From contig CALVMD010000005.1 in assembly GCA_944342025.1 (NCBI GenBank), positions 1-64,000 of the forward strand: 64,000 bases of DNA, given 5' to 3'. This document shows, one piece after another, positions 1 through 8,698 of this stretch. This DNA is from an uncultured Clostridia bacterium (GTDB lineage Bacteria; Bacillota; Clostridia; Christensenellales; Borkfalkiaceae). The notes beneath the pieces were generated by a model, which worked only from the letters and a program-made list of their open reading frames with translations, did no database searches and was not told the origin of the DNA. Every line of letters begins with the position of its first letter. The first letter of the stretch is position 1. Both the position numbers and the translations under genes were made by a program.

Positions 1-1
1 T

Positions 2-77
2 GCTGGTGTAGCTCAACTGGCAGAGCAGCTGATTTGTAATCAGCAGGTTGTGGGTTCGATTCCAATCACCAGCTCCA
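2..77 (+). tRNA. tRNA-Thr (anticodon TGT)
   Basis: A full cloverleaf is readable. The acceptor arms GCTGGTG (2-8) and CACCAGC (67-73) pair perfectly. The anticodon loop carries TGT inside CTGATTTGTAATCAG, the T arm contains GGTTCGATTCC, and the CCA end is encoded at 75-77. It decodes ACA-type threonine codons. It lies 36 bases before tRNA-Tyr and is probably cotranscribed with it; the operon may begin before the window. Confidence 0.97.
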
Positions 78-113
78 CTCGTCAACGAGGAGCCATCTCC
101 AATTTCATACTAC

Positions 114-198
114 GGGAAGATTCCAGAGCGGCCAAATGGATCAGACTGTAAATCTGACGTCTACGACTTCGGTAGTTCGAATCTACCTCTTCCCACCA
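114..198 (+). tRNA. tRNA-Tyr (anticodon GTA)
   Basis: The acceptor arms GGGAAGA (114-120) and TCTTCCC (188-194) pair perfectly and an encoded CCA follows the discriminator A (196-198). The anticodon stem-loop CAGACTGTAAATCTG gives GTA. The long variable arm is typical of bacterial class II tRNA-Tyr. It directly precedes a strong hairpin that should end the tRNA transcript. Confidence 0.97.
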
Positions 199-235
199 GC
201 AAAAGGGATACCCTGCAACGGGTATCCCTTTTGCT
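198..235 (+). terminator. Terminator of the tRNA operon
   Basis: Two 16-base arms (198-213 and 220-235) pair perfectly around a 6-base loop. The distal arm ends in CTTTTGCT, so the U-rich tract is inside the stem rather than after it. The symmetry means it could stop transcription from either side. Confidence 0.75.
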
Positions 236-426
236 GTACGAAGAGGCAATTGCAAAACCGCTGTTTTTCGCGGTAGTGCCGCGATCGCGCCTGCGGCGAA
301 CGATTGCTGTTCCGTCGCCCCGCTCCTTACGCGCAAGCGGCAAAGGATCTGCGCAAAAACCTTTATCCCCGCCTCGAGCCACGACGCTCTCGCGCTTTGT
401 ACATGCAGGTTATCTCATTCCGCCGC
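236..426. other. Intergenic stretch without a recognisable gene
   Basis: Together with the hairpins on each side, 199-569 is a 370-base gap between tRNA-Tyr and the converging sugar permease. Open frames here run through the tRNA and lack a ribosome binding site. I see no further tRNA, promoter or repeat. Confidence 0.6.
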
Positions 427-460
427 CAAAAAGCGATACCCATTCGGGTATCGCTTTTTG
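427..460 (-). terminator. Terminator of the first glycan operon
   Basis: Arms of 15 bases (427-441, 446-460) pair perfectly around ATTC and have A-rich/T-rich ends, so the structure works in both directions. It lies about 110 bases after the stop of the last permease gene on the minus strand. Its inner core (ATACCC...GGGTAT) is the same as in the hairpin at 198-235. Confidence 0.8.
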
Positions 461-569
461 ATTTAAGGAAAAATCCGCTGAAAAGCCGCAAACGGATTTG
501 GCCCTGTTTTTTTCACCTGTTTCTTATAGATAGGATCCTTCTTTCCGACGTATAACACGACAACGCATA

Positions 570-1403
570 TCATTCTTTGACCGCCCCGCCCAAAATACCG
601 TACATAAAATATTTGGACGTGAAACCGAAAAGAACGATCAAAGGTATTGTCGAGATCGTCATGCCGAGTATCCTGGTCGAATATTCGACCCTGAACAAAG
701 ATCCCAACGTCGCGATCCCTATCGGAACGGTATACAGTTCTTTTCGTTTGAGGATCAAAAACGGCCCCATATAATTGTTCCAGCACCCGACAAAGCTCAG
801 AAGAGCAAGCGAAATCGCCGCCGGGATCAAAAACGGGAAAACGATCTGCACGAAGATGCGCGCCTCCCCCGCGCCCTCCACGCGGGCGCTTTCGATAATT
901 TCCATGGCGACGGCATTTTTTGCATACTGCATGAACCAAAATACGCCGTACGTATTGCCCATTGCGGGAATGATGAACGGCCAATACGTATTGATCCAGT
1001 TAAACTGTTTCATCTCCCACACCCAGGCGATCGTTCCCAAAGATCCGGGCAGCATGAGCGTTACGAAGACAAAATTGATCAGAAATTTCCTTCCCTTAAA
1101 ACGGTAACAACTGAGAGCATAACCGCCCATACTGCACGAAAAAATAACGAGCACCGTATTGGGAACCGCGATCACCAGCGAATTCAGAAAATACCTGAAA
1201 AACCCGGCATCCAGAAGCATTTTGAAATTATCGGGAAACTGATCGCCGAACCAAAAATTCAGCCGCAGAAACAGTTCCGAATTTTTATGCGTGCCCATTA
1301 CGATCATGATGTAAAAGGGCAGCAAGGTCGAAAGAGCGAAAATTCCCAGAACAAAATATCCCACCGTTTTTTGCACGATCCTGCTTTTGCGTCCCGTCAT
1401 CAT
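570..1403 (-). CDS. Carbohydrate ABC transporter permease, MalG/CUT1 type
   Basis: Inner-membrane permease half of a CUT1 oligosaccharide importer, 277 residues, the normal length of MalG-type proteins. About six hydrophobic segments are visible. The cytoplasmic EAA loop (EGAGEARIFVQIVFPFLIPA), which docks on the ATPase, is near residues 175-195. The start is preceded by GGAGGAG and sits one base after the stop of the MalF-type gene, so the two are translationally linked. No ATPase gene is in the locus; family knowledge says such systems borrow a shared MsmX/MsiK ATPase. The sugar cannot be read from the permease; the neighbouring GH26- and GH52-like enzymes suggest a beta-linked oligosaccharide. 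Confidence 0.9.
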   Translation of the reverse strand: MMTGRKSRIVQKTVGYFVLGIFALSTLLPFYIMIVMGTHKNSELFLRLNFWFGDQFPDNFKMLLDAGFFRYFLNSLVIAVPNTVLVIFSCSMGGYALSCYRFKGRKFLINFVFVTLMLPGSLGTIAWVWEMKQFNWINTYWPFIIPAMGNTYGVFWFMQYAKNAVAMEIIESARVEGAGEARIFVQIVFPFLIPAAISLALLSFVGCWNNYMGPFLILKRKELYTVPIGIATLGSLFRVEYSTRILGMTISTIPLIVLFGFTSKYFMYGILGGAVKE

Positions 1404-1404
1404 G

Positions 1405-2409
1405 TCACAGCTCCTCCCCCCTGGTCATCAGTTTCATGCTCACGAAAGAGAATATCCCGATCACCAGAAACATCCCGTAACTCAGCGCGGACGCATAACC
1501 GTAGTGACCGTTGGTAAAAGCCTCTTCCATGATCAGCATCAGCATCGTCAGACAGCCGCGGTCGGTCCCGCCGTAAGGCAGCCCGCCCGAAGGACCGGAG
1601 CTGAACAGCAATACCGGCGCGTCATACATCTGAAAGCTGTTGATCAGGCCCGTGATGATGATAAACACCAAAACATCCCTGATCGCGGGCATGCATATTT
1701 TGATATAGGTCGTCAGCGGCCCCGCGCCGTCGATCGTAGCTGCTTCCACCACCGATTCGGACACGGATGCCAGCGCAGACGAGAGAAACAGGACCGTACT
1801 GCCGAAACTGGACCATACGATCAGAACGGAGAGCACAAAGCGGCATCCCCATGCGCTGCCCATCCAATAAATATTCTCTTTGATCAGCCCCAACGTCATG
1901 AGGACTTTGTTGACCGTACCGTTTTCATAATCGAATAAGATCGACCACAAAAGCCCGACGGCAACGGGCGTCATCAGAGCGGGCAGATAATACAAAACGC
2001 GGAACAAATGTTTTTTGCCGATCAGCTTTTTATTGAGAAAATAGCACAGAAACAGCGCCAGTATTATGCCCACGGGCATAGTGCAGACAACCAGTATGAA
2101 CGTGTTCAGCAGCGACTGATAAAACCTGGGATCCGCCGAATAATCAAAAAACCGCAGATAATTGGCAAATCTGTTAAAGGACATCTCCCCGAATCCGTCC
2201 CACTCGGTAAAACTGACCGCCAATGTGAAAACCATACTGAAAAGAGTAAACACACAGTATGTTATAAAGAACGGCGCACAGAAAAAATACGGCGCGATTT
2301 TTATGCCGGACAACGTTCTTTTTCTGCCGTTTTTTGCAGAGCGCCGCAAATCTGCGGCGCCCCCTTCTTCACTGTAACCCGTTTCGGCCTCGACATATGT
2401 CTCCTTCAC
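1405..2409 (-). CDS. Carbohydrate ABC transporter permease, MalF/CUT1 type
   Basis: Partner permease of the MalG-type protein, 334 residues with a cytoplasmic N-terminal leader of about 40 residues and then six or so membrane segments. The EAA loop reads ATIDGAGPLTTYIKICMP near residues 225-245. The start is GTG, chosen because GGAGGGGG lies six bases before it. It follows the GH26-like lipoprotein gene by 15 bases and is in the same transcription unit as the binding protein. The family imports di- to oligosaccharides; the substrate is inferred only from context. Confidence 0.9.
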   Translation of the reverse strand: MKETYVEAETGYSEEGGAADLRRSAKNGRKRTLSGIKIAPYFFCAPFFITYCVFTLFSMVFTLAVSFTEWDGFGEMSFNRFANYLRFFDYSADPRFYQSLLNTFILVVCTMPVGIILALFLCYFLNKKLIGKKHLFRVLYYLPALMTPVAVGLLWSILFDYENGTVNKVLMTLGLIKENIYWMGSAWGCRFVLSVLIVWSSFGSTVLFLSSALASVSESVVEAATIDGAGPLTTYIKICMPAIRDVLVFIIITGLINSFQMYDAPVLLFSSGPSGGLPYGGTDRGCLTMLMLIMEEAFTNGHYGYASALSYGMFLVIGIFSFVSMKLMTRGEEL

Positions 2410-2424
2410 CTTTCCCCCTCCTTA

Positions 2425-3492
2425 TCAATAGCCGTAGATCAAGGATGTCAGTGCCTGTTTATCCGCAGAATGCAGATAGATCGGGTCTGCCAGTTCCGCA
2501 CGGTAAGCGGACAAAATTTCATCCGTCGCCTCTTCCATCCGTGCGTCGCCCCAATTCTGCCACTGGGGATAGTCCGTCCACTTCCAATTGATGTAACACG
2601 TCCCTTTGATCACGGGATGGCTGCGGACAAATTCGAAATAGGTTTCAAACCATTCTTCCCAGCCTTCGCCCTTGGTGATGTCGTACGAATACGGGGTCAC
2701 TTCCGTCAGCATGACGGGCTTTTTATGCAGTTCCGCCGTCGAAAGAAAACGTTCCGTATTCTCCCGGCTCATGCTGGAGGCATTGAAAATATCGATCGCC
2801 CACCAATCCACATATTCGTCTCCCGGATAGTATTTGATGAAGTCCGTCTCTTTCGCGTCGGGATTATAACACCACAAAAAAGCCAGATTGTCCGCGCCGA
2901 TCTCGTCGGCGATCTCATGAAACCGGATAAACGCCCGCTTATAGATCTCTCCATCCGTATAGCCGTTCCATTCGCCGTTGAATTCGAATCCGGGCCGCAC
3001 ATAGATCGGGCGGTCAAAACTTTTCAGCACCTGCAAAAGCGCCTTCAGGTCGGCATCCATTTTCCCGTCGGCAATATCGTCGTAATAACATTCATCCGGA
3101 TTTTCATCCCTGTTGAAATGCACGCCGATCTGCAGGAATATGTACTCATCGTCGCCGTAAATGCTCAGACCTTTTTTCATTTGTTCTGCCCAGTCGAAAT
3201 ATTTGTGATGCGGCGCCACGTATCCCATAGAAATGCACGGCATTTCATCCTTGCCCATCGCGCGGACATAGTTATCAAACGTGACCGTGATTCCGCTCTG
3301 ATCCTGACCTGCGCCGTGCAGAATAAAGTTGCCTTTCGGTTCGAATTTAGCGCCGAAATTCACGCGGGGAGCGTATACGCTCTCAATGTCATAGTTATAG
3401 TCCATAAGCTCCTCTTTTTTTCCGTTTCCGCACCCCGCGCAAAGACAGGACAACAAAACGACGCATAAAAGAAAGGTAACGATCCTTTTCAC
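2425..3492 (-). CDS. GH26-like glycoside hydrolase, secreted lipoprotein
   Basis: Surface-anchored GH26-like enzyme of 355 residues. A signal peptide ends at lipobox cysteine 21, followed by a (beta/alpha)8 region. The GH26 acid/base signature appears as RPGFEFNGEW (Glu about 170), the motif YYPGDEYVDWW follows, and the nucleophile position is KPVMLTEVTP (Glu about 264). Known GH26 activities are beta-mannanase, beta-1,3-xylanase and mixed-linkage glucanase; which applies here is not visible. The start is the second of two GTG codons because GGGAGGTGG is well spaced only for that one. It lies between the solute-binding protein and the permeases, so it probably trims the glycan at the cell surface before import. 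A leaderless paralogue lies at 8699. Confidence 0.78.
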   Translation of the reverse strand: MKRIVTFLLCVVLLSCLCAGCGNGKKEELMDYNYDIESVYAPRVNFGAKFEPKGNFILHGAGQDQSGITVTFDNYVRAMGKDEMPCISMGYVAPHHKYFDWAEQMKKGLSIYGDDEYIFLQIGVHFNRDENPDECYYDDIADGKMDADLKALLQVLKSFDRPIYVRPGFEFNGEWNGYTDGEIYKRAFIRFHEIADEIGADNLAFLWCYNPDAKETDFIKYYPGDEYVDWWAIDIFNASSMSRENTERFLSTAELHKKPVMLTEVTPYSYDITKGEGWEEWFETYFEFVRSHPVIKGTCYINWKWTDYPQWQNWGDARMEEATDEILSAYRAELADPIYLHSADKQALTSLIYGY

Positions 3493-3534
3493 CTTATCCA
3501 CCTCCCGTAAATCATCCGCCGATCCTTCTCGGCA

Positions 3535-4812
3535 TCAGCCGAACAGTTCCGGAAGTTTGAGTTTCAATTCCGCCATGACCGTTTCTTTGCATTCAGCGGC
3601 CGTTTTCCCGTTTTTCATGGAGTTGAGGCAAAGTCCCAAAGATTCGCTGAACGTCGTATCGTACTGCGTAACGGGCCTGGCGTTCACATTGTCCATATTG
3701 TCCAGGAAAAACTTCAGAATTTTCTGTCCTCCGAAAAATTCGTCTTCCCTGTCATACATCGGATCGCCGTAAAGAGTCGCCAACGTTCCGATCCCGCCGC
3801 TGCCGCCAGTCTCTAAAATCGCTTTCTGCGTGTTTTTTTGTCCTTCTTCCGTCAAAAGCGCCCAATAAATGAAATCCCATGCGGCTTCTTTGTTCGGAGA
3901 ACGGTTATAAATGCTGTAACTGGTCCCGCCGAAGCTGAACAATTTTCCGCCGGCAGGCTTGCAGATCCCGAGATTGCCCGCCTGATCTTCCGCGTTGCCC
4001 TTGATATGATAATCCATGCACCACGCAGGACAAATATTGAACACGTACTTCGGATTGTTATAAGAAGTAAAATAAGCCGCCGTCCACTGATCCATCTTTC
4101 CGCAAAGCCCTTCCGCCACAAACTGCTCCAGTTTGGGGAAAACGGCGTCGCAGACCGCCTCGATATTTTGCTTTCCGTCTTTCATGTAAGGAACGTTTTC
4201 CATCCCCACGATGATGCAGTACACGTCGCCGATGCTCGCAAACGGAACCACTTCGCCGCCGCTCTCTTCGTGGATCGTTTTACAGGCGTCGAAAAATCCT
4301 TCCCACGTTGCGAACATTTCGGAAAGTTCCGCCTCGTCCGACGTGCCGAGATACTGTTCGCACAGATCCCTTTTATAGAGAAGCCCGGTAGGCGCGGGAC
4401 CGCTCTCCACGCCCAGCAATCTTCCTTCCTCATCTTTGCAAAGTTCCAATACCCAGTCTTTGATCAGGCCGGTATCCAGGTTATACGGTTCCTGAGAAAG
4501 ATCTTCGCAAATATCCAGAGAAAAGAGTTTGCCTCGGGAGAAATAATCTCCCCACAGAATATCGGGGACGTCCTCCTCCACAAAGAGCGCCGTCTGCAGC
4601 AAATTGATATAAGCATTGCCGTCTACGGGCACGATATTGATGTCGACGTCCGGATTGACCTTCTTGTATTCGGAAACCATCGCTTCCGTCGTCGCCGTAT
4701 CGTAGCTCCAGATCGTAAGATCATAATCGTCGCTGCCGCATCCGACTGCGGCGGCCGACGCCGATAACAGAATACAGACCGACAATAAAACCGTCGCGAT
4801 CTTTTTCATCAT
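3535..4812 (-). CDS. Sugar ABC transporter solute-binding lipoprotein
   Basis: Extracellular family 1 solute-binding protein, 425 residues, the usual length. The signal peptide ends in the lipobox AAVGC (Cys 25), so the mature protein is tethered to the outside of the membrane. The body has typical SBP features, such as an early LTIWSYD strand and a late region of the form AAWDFIYWAL. An AAGGAGGG ribosome site precedes ATGATG. It is encoded just before the GH26-like lipoprotein and the two permeases, so it should capture the oligosaccharide and deliver it to them. The ligand is unknown. Confidence 0.9.
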   Translation of the reverse strand: MMKKIATVLLSVCILLSASAAAVGCGSDDYDLTIWSYDTATTEAMVSEYKKVNPDVDINIVPVDGNAYINLLQTALFVEEDVPDILWGDYFSRGKLFSLDICEDLSQEPYNLDTGLIKDWVLELCKDEEGRLLGVESGPAPTGLLYKRDLCEQYLGTSDEAELSEMFATWEGFFDACKTIHEESGGEVVPFASIGDVYCIIVGMENVPYMKDGKQNIEAVCDAVFPKLEQFVAEGLCGKMDQWTAAYFTSYNNPKYVFNICPAWCMDYHIKGNAEDQAGNLGICKPAGGKLFSFGGTSYSIYNRSPNKEAAWDFIYWALLTEEGQKNTQKAILETGGSGGIGTLATLYGDPMYDREDEFFGGQKILKFFLDNMDNVNARPVTQYDTTFSESLGLCLNSMKNGKTAAECKETVMAELKLKLPELFG

Positions 4813-4821
4813 GTACCCTCC

Positions 4822-7032
4822 TTATTCTCCCGCCGCGGGGTCATACGCGCCCTGACCCAAAGTGAACGCCCATTCGCCCGCAAAGGTCTTTGCATAAGCT
4901 CCTGCCATCAGATACGCCTCGCCTTCGGGGAAATACTCTGCGGCAACGGCAATTTCCTGCGACTGTCCGAATTGAAGCTGCGTAAACTGATCGCTCTCCG
5001 CATTCCGCATGCTCACGCGCAATCCCGTATCGCTCAGAGCAAAACGGATCACGTACTGTCCGCCCGCCGCCGCGATGCCCTGACTGGTTCCGATCTGCGT
5101 CCATGCCTGCCCTTCGCCGACATAATGCGCATCCAGCGTCACATACCCGCCGTTAAAGGCAAAACGGAAAAACACGGTGCCGTTCCCGTCCGCTTTGTCG
5201 CTGAACCACACGGGCGCGTTCGAGAGCGCGATGATATAAAAGTGATCGGTCGCCCCGTCTATCCATTGATCGACGCTGTAATACACCTCCGTCTCATTGA
5301 TCGGCAGAGCCTGAGAGTACATGCCGCCCATGGTAGAGGGCAGACTGTTTGCGTCTCCCCAGTTCGTCCCGCCGTAACCTTTGAACTGCACCCGGTCCGT
5401 GCCGTTCGCGCTCATCGTGATGTCGGAACGGTATTCCGTCTCGTTGACAAGGCCTCCCTTTTCAAATTGGACAAAACCGTTCAGCGTCCCCTTTCCGACG
5501 GAAACTTTGCATTCGTCAGAAACGCTGCCCAAAGACACCTGCACCGTGCATTCGCCTATATGATTTCCGCGGATCACGGCTTTCAGAGGATCCTGCGCAT
5601 CGACTTGGATCGTAACGTTCGCCGCTCCGTCTTTCACCTTCCATACCGCGGCACGATTGGACGCATCCGACGGCTGCACGGCCGCCGTAAGCGCGATCTC
5701 TTCAAATTGCAGCATAGAGACCTCGCTGCGGTCCAACGACAGCCCCGTAACGGGAACATCCGCCGGCGTCACCGTCACTTTGCATTCGCCCGATATGCCC
5801 TGCACTTCGGCAGAAATCACCGTTTCTCCGACGCCGACGGCCGTTACAAGGCCCGTCCCGTCTACCGTTGCGACCGTTTCGTCCGCACTGCTGTACCCGA
5901 CAGACTTATTGGTCGCATTCTCCGGCAAAACGACGGCATGCACCTGCGCCGTGTTCCCTTCGCCGATCGAGATCTGCGCCTCCTCGAACGACACGGACTG
6001 CACGTCCACGATCTCCGAGGCGCTCTGATCGACCCCGAGCGTAAAGGCGTATTCGCCTTCATACTGCGAACCCGGATTGCCGATATGTGCGCCCGCCATC
6101 AGATAACATTCGCCGTCGGGGAAAAGCTCGTCCGCAACCGTTATGTAAGACGATTTGATCGCATCGAACCACTGCAGTTCGCCGTTCAGGTATACTTCGT
6201 AACCTGCGGCGGTCTTGTTCAGTTCGATCGTAATGGGCGTACTGTAAGATTCCGCGGGGATCCCCTCGCTCGCACCGAGATAGCTCCATCCCTCTCCCAT
6301 TTCAAGAAGGTCGTGATAATGCGGTTTCAGTTTAAGGTTCCCGTCCTCGTATGCGATCATGAAGAACAGCGTTTTCACGGGATCTTCGCCGTTCCAGTTA
6401 TTGAACAGCTGTTTTCGGTCCGCAAGAGAGATAAAATACCAATGATCGCCCTCAAAATCCATCGGCTGATCGAGCGTGTATTTGATCTTCAGTCCGTCGA
6501 GGGCAAGGGCCTCGTCATAATACCCGCCCATGCAGTCAGGCTCGGCATTGTTCACCGTATCCGGCCAGCTCAGCCCGCCTTTCCCGGAATATTTTACGCT
6601 GTCGTCGCCCACCGCGGTGGCCGTTACGGGGAAATACTCTCCCCCTTCTCCGCCTATCAGGCCGCCTTTTTCAAACGCTTTGAACCCGTTGATCGCAGGG
6701 ATCTGTACCTTTTCCGCCACAGTGACGCTGCAAACCGCGCTCTTTCCGCCCGCAGACGCGGTGATTTTTGCGCTGCCCGCAGACACCGCGCTGATCAGTC
6801 CGTCATCCACTGCCGCGACCGACTCGTTGTCGCTTTTCCACGCAACGGTGCCGTCATAACTGCTCGGCGCCACCAAAACGCTCAGCCGGTAAGTGTCGCC
6901 GACTTCCATTTCCAGTTCTTCTTTGTTCAAAGAGATCCCGTCCACGGCATCTTCTCCGCCGCCGCACGCGGAAAACGCCAGCATGCTGACCGCCAGCAGG
7001 ACCGCCGCCGCAATACAGAAGATTTTTTTCAT
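4822..7032 (-). CDS. Lipoprotein with Big_2 Ig-like domains and a duplicated beta module
   Basis: Secreted 736-residue lipoprotein (lipobox FSAC, Cys 23). Order: a bacterial Ig-like (Big_2) domain at about 33-110 with the typical NESVAAVDDGLISAVSAGSAKITA pattern shortened here to VAAVDDGLISAVSAG; a first beta-rich module at about 115-340; two more Big_2-like domains at about 345-515; and a second copy of the beta module at about 520-730. The two modules share NGF...FEKGGL, a GGxxW segment, a ...MGGxYxxAL segment and an ending of the type YLMAGA...FTLG. No catalytic signature is recognised. It is the first gene after the internal promoter and precedes the transporter, so a role in holding the glycan at the surface is likely. 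That role is inferred. Confidence 0.8.
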   Translation of the reverse strand: MKKIFCIAAAVLLAVSMLAFSACGGGEDAVDGISLNKEELEMEVGDTYRLSVLVAPSSYDGTVAWKSDNESVAAVDDGLISAVSAGSAKITASAGGKSAVCSVTVAEKVQIPAINGFKAFEKGGLIGGEGGEYFPVTATAVGDDSVKYSGKGGLSWPDTVNNAEPDCMGGYYDEALALDGLKIKYTLDQPMDFEGDHWYFISLADRKQLFNNWNGEDPVKTLFFMIAYEDGNLKLKPHYHDLLEMGEGWSYLGASEGIPAESYSTPITIELNKTAAGYEVYLNGELQWFDAIKSSYITVADELFPDGECYLMAGAHIGNPGSQYEGEYAFTLGVDQSASEIVDVQSVSFEEAQISIGEGNTAQVHAVVLPENATNKSVGYSSADETVATVDGTGLVTAVGVGETVISAEVQGISGECKVTVTPADVPVTGLSLDRSEVSMLQFEEIALTAAVQPSDASNRAAVWKVKDGAANVTIQVDAQDPLKAVIRGNHIGECTVQVSLGSVSDECKVSVGKGTLNGFVQFEKGGLVNETEYRSDITMSANGTDRVQFKGYGGTNWGDANSLPSTMGGMYSQALPINETEVYYSVDQWIDGATDHFYIIALSNAPVWFSDKADGNGTVFFRFAFNGGYVTLDAHYVGEGQAWTQIGTSQGIAAAGGQYVIRFALSDTGLRVSMRNAESDQFTQLQFGQSQEIAVAAEYFPEGEAYLMAGAYAKTFAGEWAFTLGQGAYDPAAGE

Positions 7033-7045
7033 ACTTTGCCCCCTC

Positions 7046-7059
7046 TGCGCATATGCGCA
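7046..7059. repeat. Perfect 14-bp palindrome in the leader of the transporter operon
   Basis: TGCGCATATGCGCA lies between the predicted promoter (7077-7105) and the start codon of the Ig-like lipoprotein. It could be an operator or a short mRNA hairpin; nothing in the sequence decides this. Confidence 0.45.
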
Positions 7060-7076
7060 ATGATTTTATTGATTTC

Positions 7077-7105
7077 ATCATACAGCAACCGCAGCCGACG
7101 GACAA
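7077..7105 (-). promoter_or_regulatory. Sigma-A-type promoter for the transporter half of locus 1
   Basis: On the minus strand a TTGTCC box (7100-7105) is 17 bases from TATGAT (7077-7082). It lies in the 103-base gap between the regulator gene and the Ig-like lipoprotein. The genes from 7032 down to 570 can therefore be transcribed separately from the regulator. Confidence 0.65.
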
Positions 7106-7135
7106 TCTCACAAATTTATTATTTTGTGTAAATAA

Positions 7136-8698
7136 TTATGATTGTCCCGTACCGCCCGCCCATCTGTTTCTGAATTCGTTCGGCGTCATTCCGTACGCCT
7201 TTTTAAAGCATTTCGAAAAATACTGCAAATTGCTGAACCCCACCATTTCGCATATTTCGCCAAGCCTGTAATCGCCGCTTATGATCAGCGTTTTCGCCTT
7301 TTCCATGCGGTATTCGTTCAGATATACGTTAAAATTTTTTCCTACTTCTTTTTTGAATAACTGGCTTAAATAGACAGTACTGATATTTAGCTGTCTGGCC
7401 GCCTCATATAGCCCGACGTTATGCATGTAATTGTCGGCAATAAATTGCAGACACTTTGTGATCAGGTAGTTATATTTATTTTTATTGCTCCCCGTAACCG
7501 ATTCGGCAAGCCGATGCACCTTGTTCTTAAGCATTCGATAATTTACGGGCTGTACCAGTTCCGCCAATAATTTATCGTAATCCGTGCGCTCGGAAGGGTC
7601 GACCTTCTTTTTTAAAAACTCAAATTCAAACCGCAGATATTCCTGAAATTTTTTAAACTGATTGTAAGACAGACTGCTCATCATGTCATCGGAAAAGATC
7701 TTTTCTTCGTGTTCGCGATAGTTGCCGTTTTTTCCGATCTCGTCAAACATTTTTACCGCCGATTCCGTAAGCCGCTCATACGCGGACCCGTTGAAATCCT
7801 TCGCATAATAATCGCTGTACAGCACGATCTGCGATTCGCCGAAGACATGATAGGCATTCAGTAAAATATTCAGCTCTTCCAAAGACTTATCGATACGGCG
7901 AAAATCCAACCTGCTCCGAGACGCAAGGTAAACCGCGCTTCCGCTGAGCTCGCTTTCCGCATAGCGGCGCAAATCGGTCAGGACTTCCCGCACGTTCGCG
8001 GCCATACGCCCGGAGGAAGGCTGATGCGGCAATGCCAGGACGATATAAAAAACGTCGTCGAGATAAAAGACGAAACACACGTCGAAATCGCTGCCCGAAA
8101 AATCAGAAAACAGCCGGCATATCTTTTCGCACGAAATTTTTTTCTGCAACGAGGAAACGTGCGTCTGACGGATCATGAACTCGCTGGAAATGACTGCCGC
8201 GACAAAATAGCTTTTGCCGCCGCCGCGAAGGGAAAACAAACTGTTCAGCCGCACCGCATTCTGTTCGTTCAGCCGATCGTCCTGAAAAAAAATGAGTTTT
8301 TCGAAAAGCCTGTTGATATTTTCCCGCCGGTACAGCGTTTCGTCGGCATTGTTTTTATAATCTTCTATAACGCGGCCGAGCGTCATTTCGTTGACGTCGC
8401 TGCCGTAAAGGATATTTTTGACGCCGATCCGCATCGCGCGCATGGAATGCTCGAAAGAGCACTCCCGCATCAGAAATACGATGTGAAGCGCAGGGCAATC
8501 CTCCAAAAGCCTCTTTGATGCGAGCATGATCTTTTCGTCCGTCAAAGAGACTTCCGCAAATACCAGAGCGTAGTTTTCCGTCTTGCCCAGCAAAGCGCTC
8601 GGATCGTTCGAAAAATCTATATAGACAGAATTCTTTCGCCCGGCATTTGCGATCATATGGTGAATGTCTTCACTTTTTACATATGAAAGAATTTTCAT
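7136..8698 (-). CDS. YesN-like AraC-family transcriptional regulator
   Basis: Cytoplasmic regulator of 520 residues. The N-terminal 120 residues have the fold pattern of a response-regulator receiver, but the usual acidic pocket and lysine are not clearly present, so phosphorylation is doubtful. A central region of about 280 residues has no clear motif. The C-terminal 100 residues form a double helix-turn-helix of the AraC family (AARQLNISTVYLSQLFKKE, then GFSNLQYFSKCFKKAYGMTP). It lies inside the locus, immediately after the GH26-like gene with no gap and before the transporter promoter, so it probably controls this locus. No cognate kinase is adjacent. Confidence 0.88.
   Translation of the reverse strand: MKILSYVKSEDIHHMIANAGRKNSVYIDFSNDPSALLGKTENYALVFAEVSLTDEKIMLASKRLLEDCPALHIVFLMRECSFEHSMRAMRIGVKNILYGSDVNEMTLGRVIEDYKNNADETLYRRENINRLFEKLIFFQDDRLNEQNAVRLNSLFSLRGGGKSYFVAAVISSEFMIRQTHVSSLQKKISCEKICRLFSDFSGSDFDVCFVFYLDDVFYIVLALPHQPSSGRMAANVREVLTDLRRYAESELSGSAVYLASRSRLDFRRIDKSLEELNILLNAYHVFGESQIVLYSDYYAKDFNGSAYERLTESAVKMFDEIGKNGNYREHEEKIFSDDMMSSLSYNQFKKFQEYLRFEFEFLKKKVDPSERTDYDKLLAELVQPVNYRMLKNKVHRLAESVTGSNKNKYNYLITKCLQFIADNYMHNVGLYEAARQLNISTVYLSQLFKKEVGKNFNVYLNEYRMEKAKTLIISGDYRLGEICEMVGFSNLQYFSKCFKKAYGMTPNEFRNRWAGGTGQS

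Noticed and set aside
48..461. Open frames across the tRNA genes (both strands)
   Set aside because: They run through tRNA-Thr and tRNA-Tyr and the terminator, have no ribosome site, and give the familiar false peptides read from tRNA sequence.
4972..7131. Long plus-strand frame opposite the Ig-like lipoprotein
   Set aside because: It is a codon-bias mirror of the minus-strand gene with low-complexity Arg/His-rich sequence. The same applies to other long antisense frames such as 2008-3468, 14005-15303, 29640-30470 and 55915-58719.
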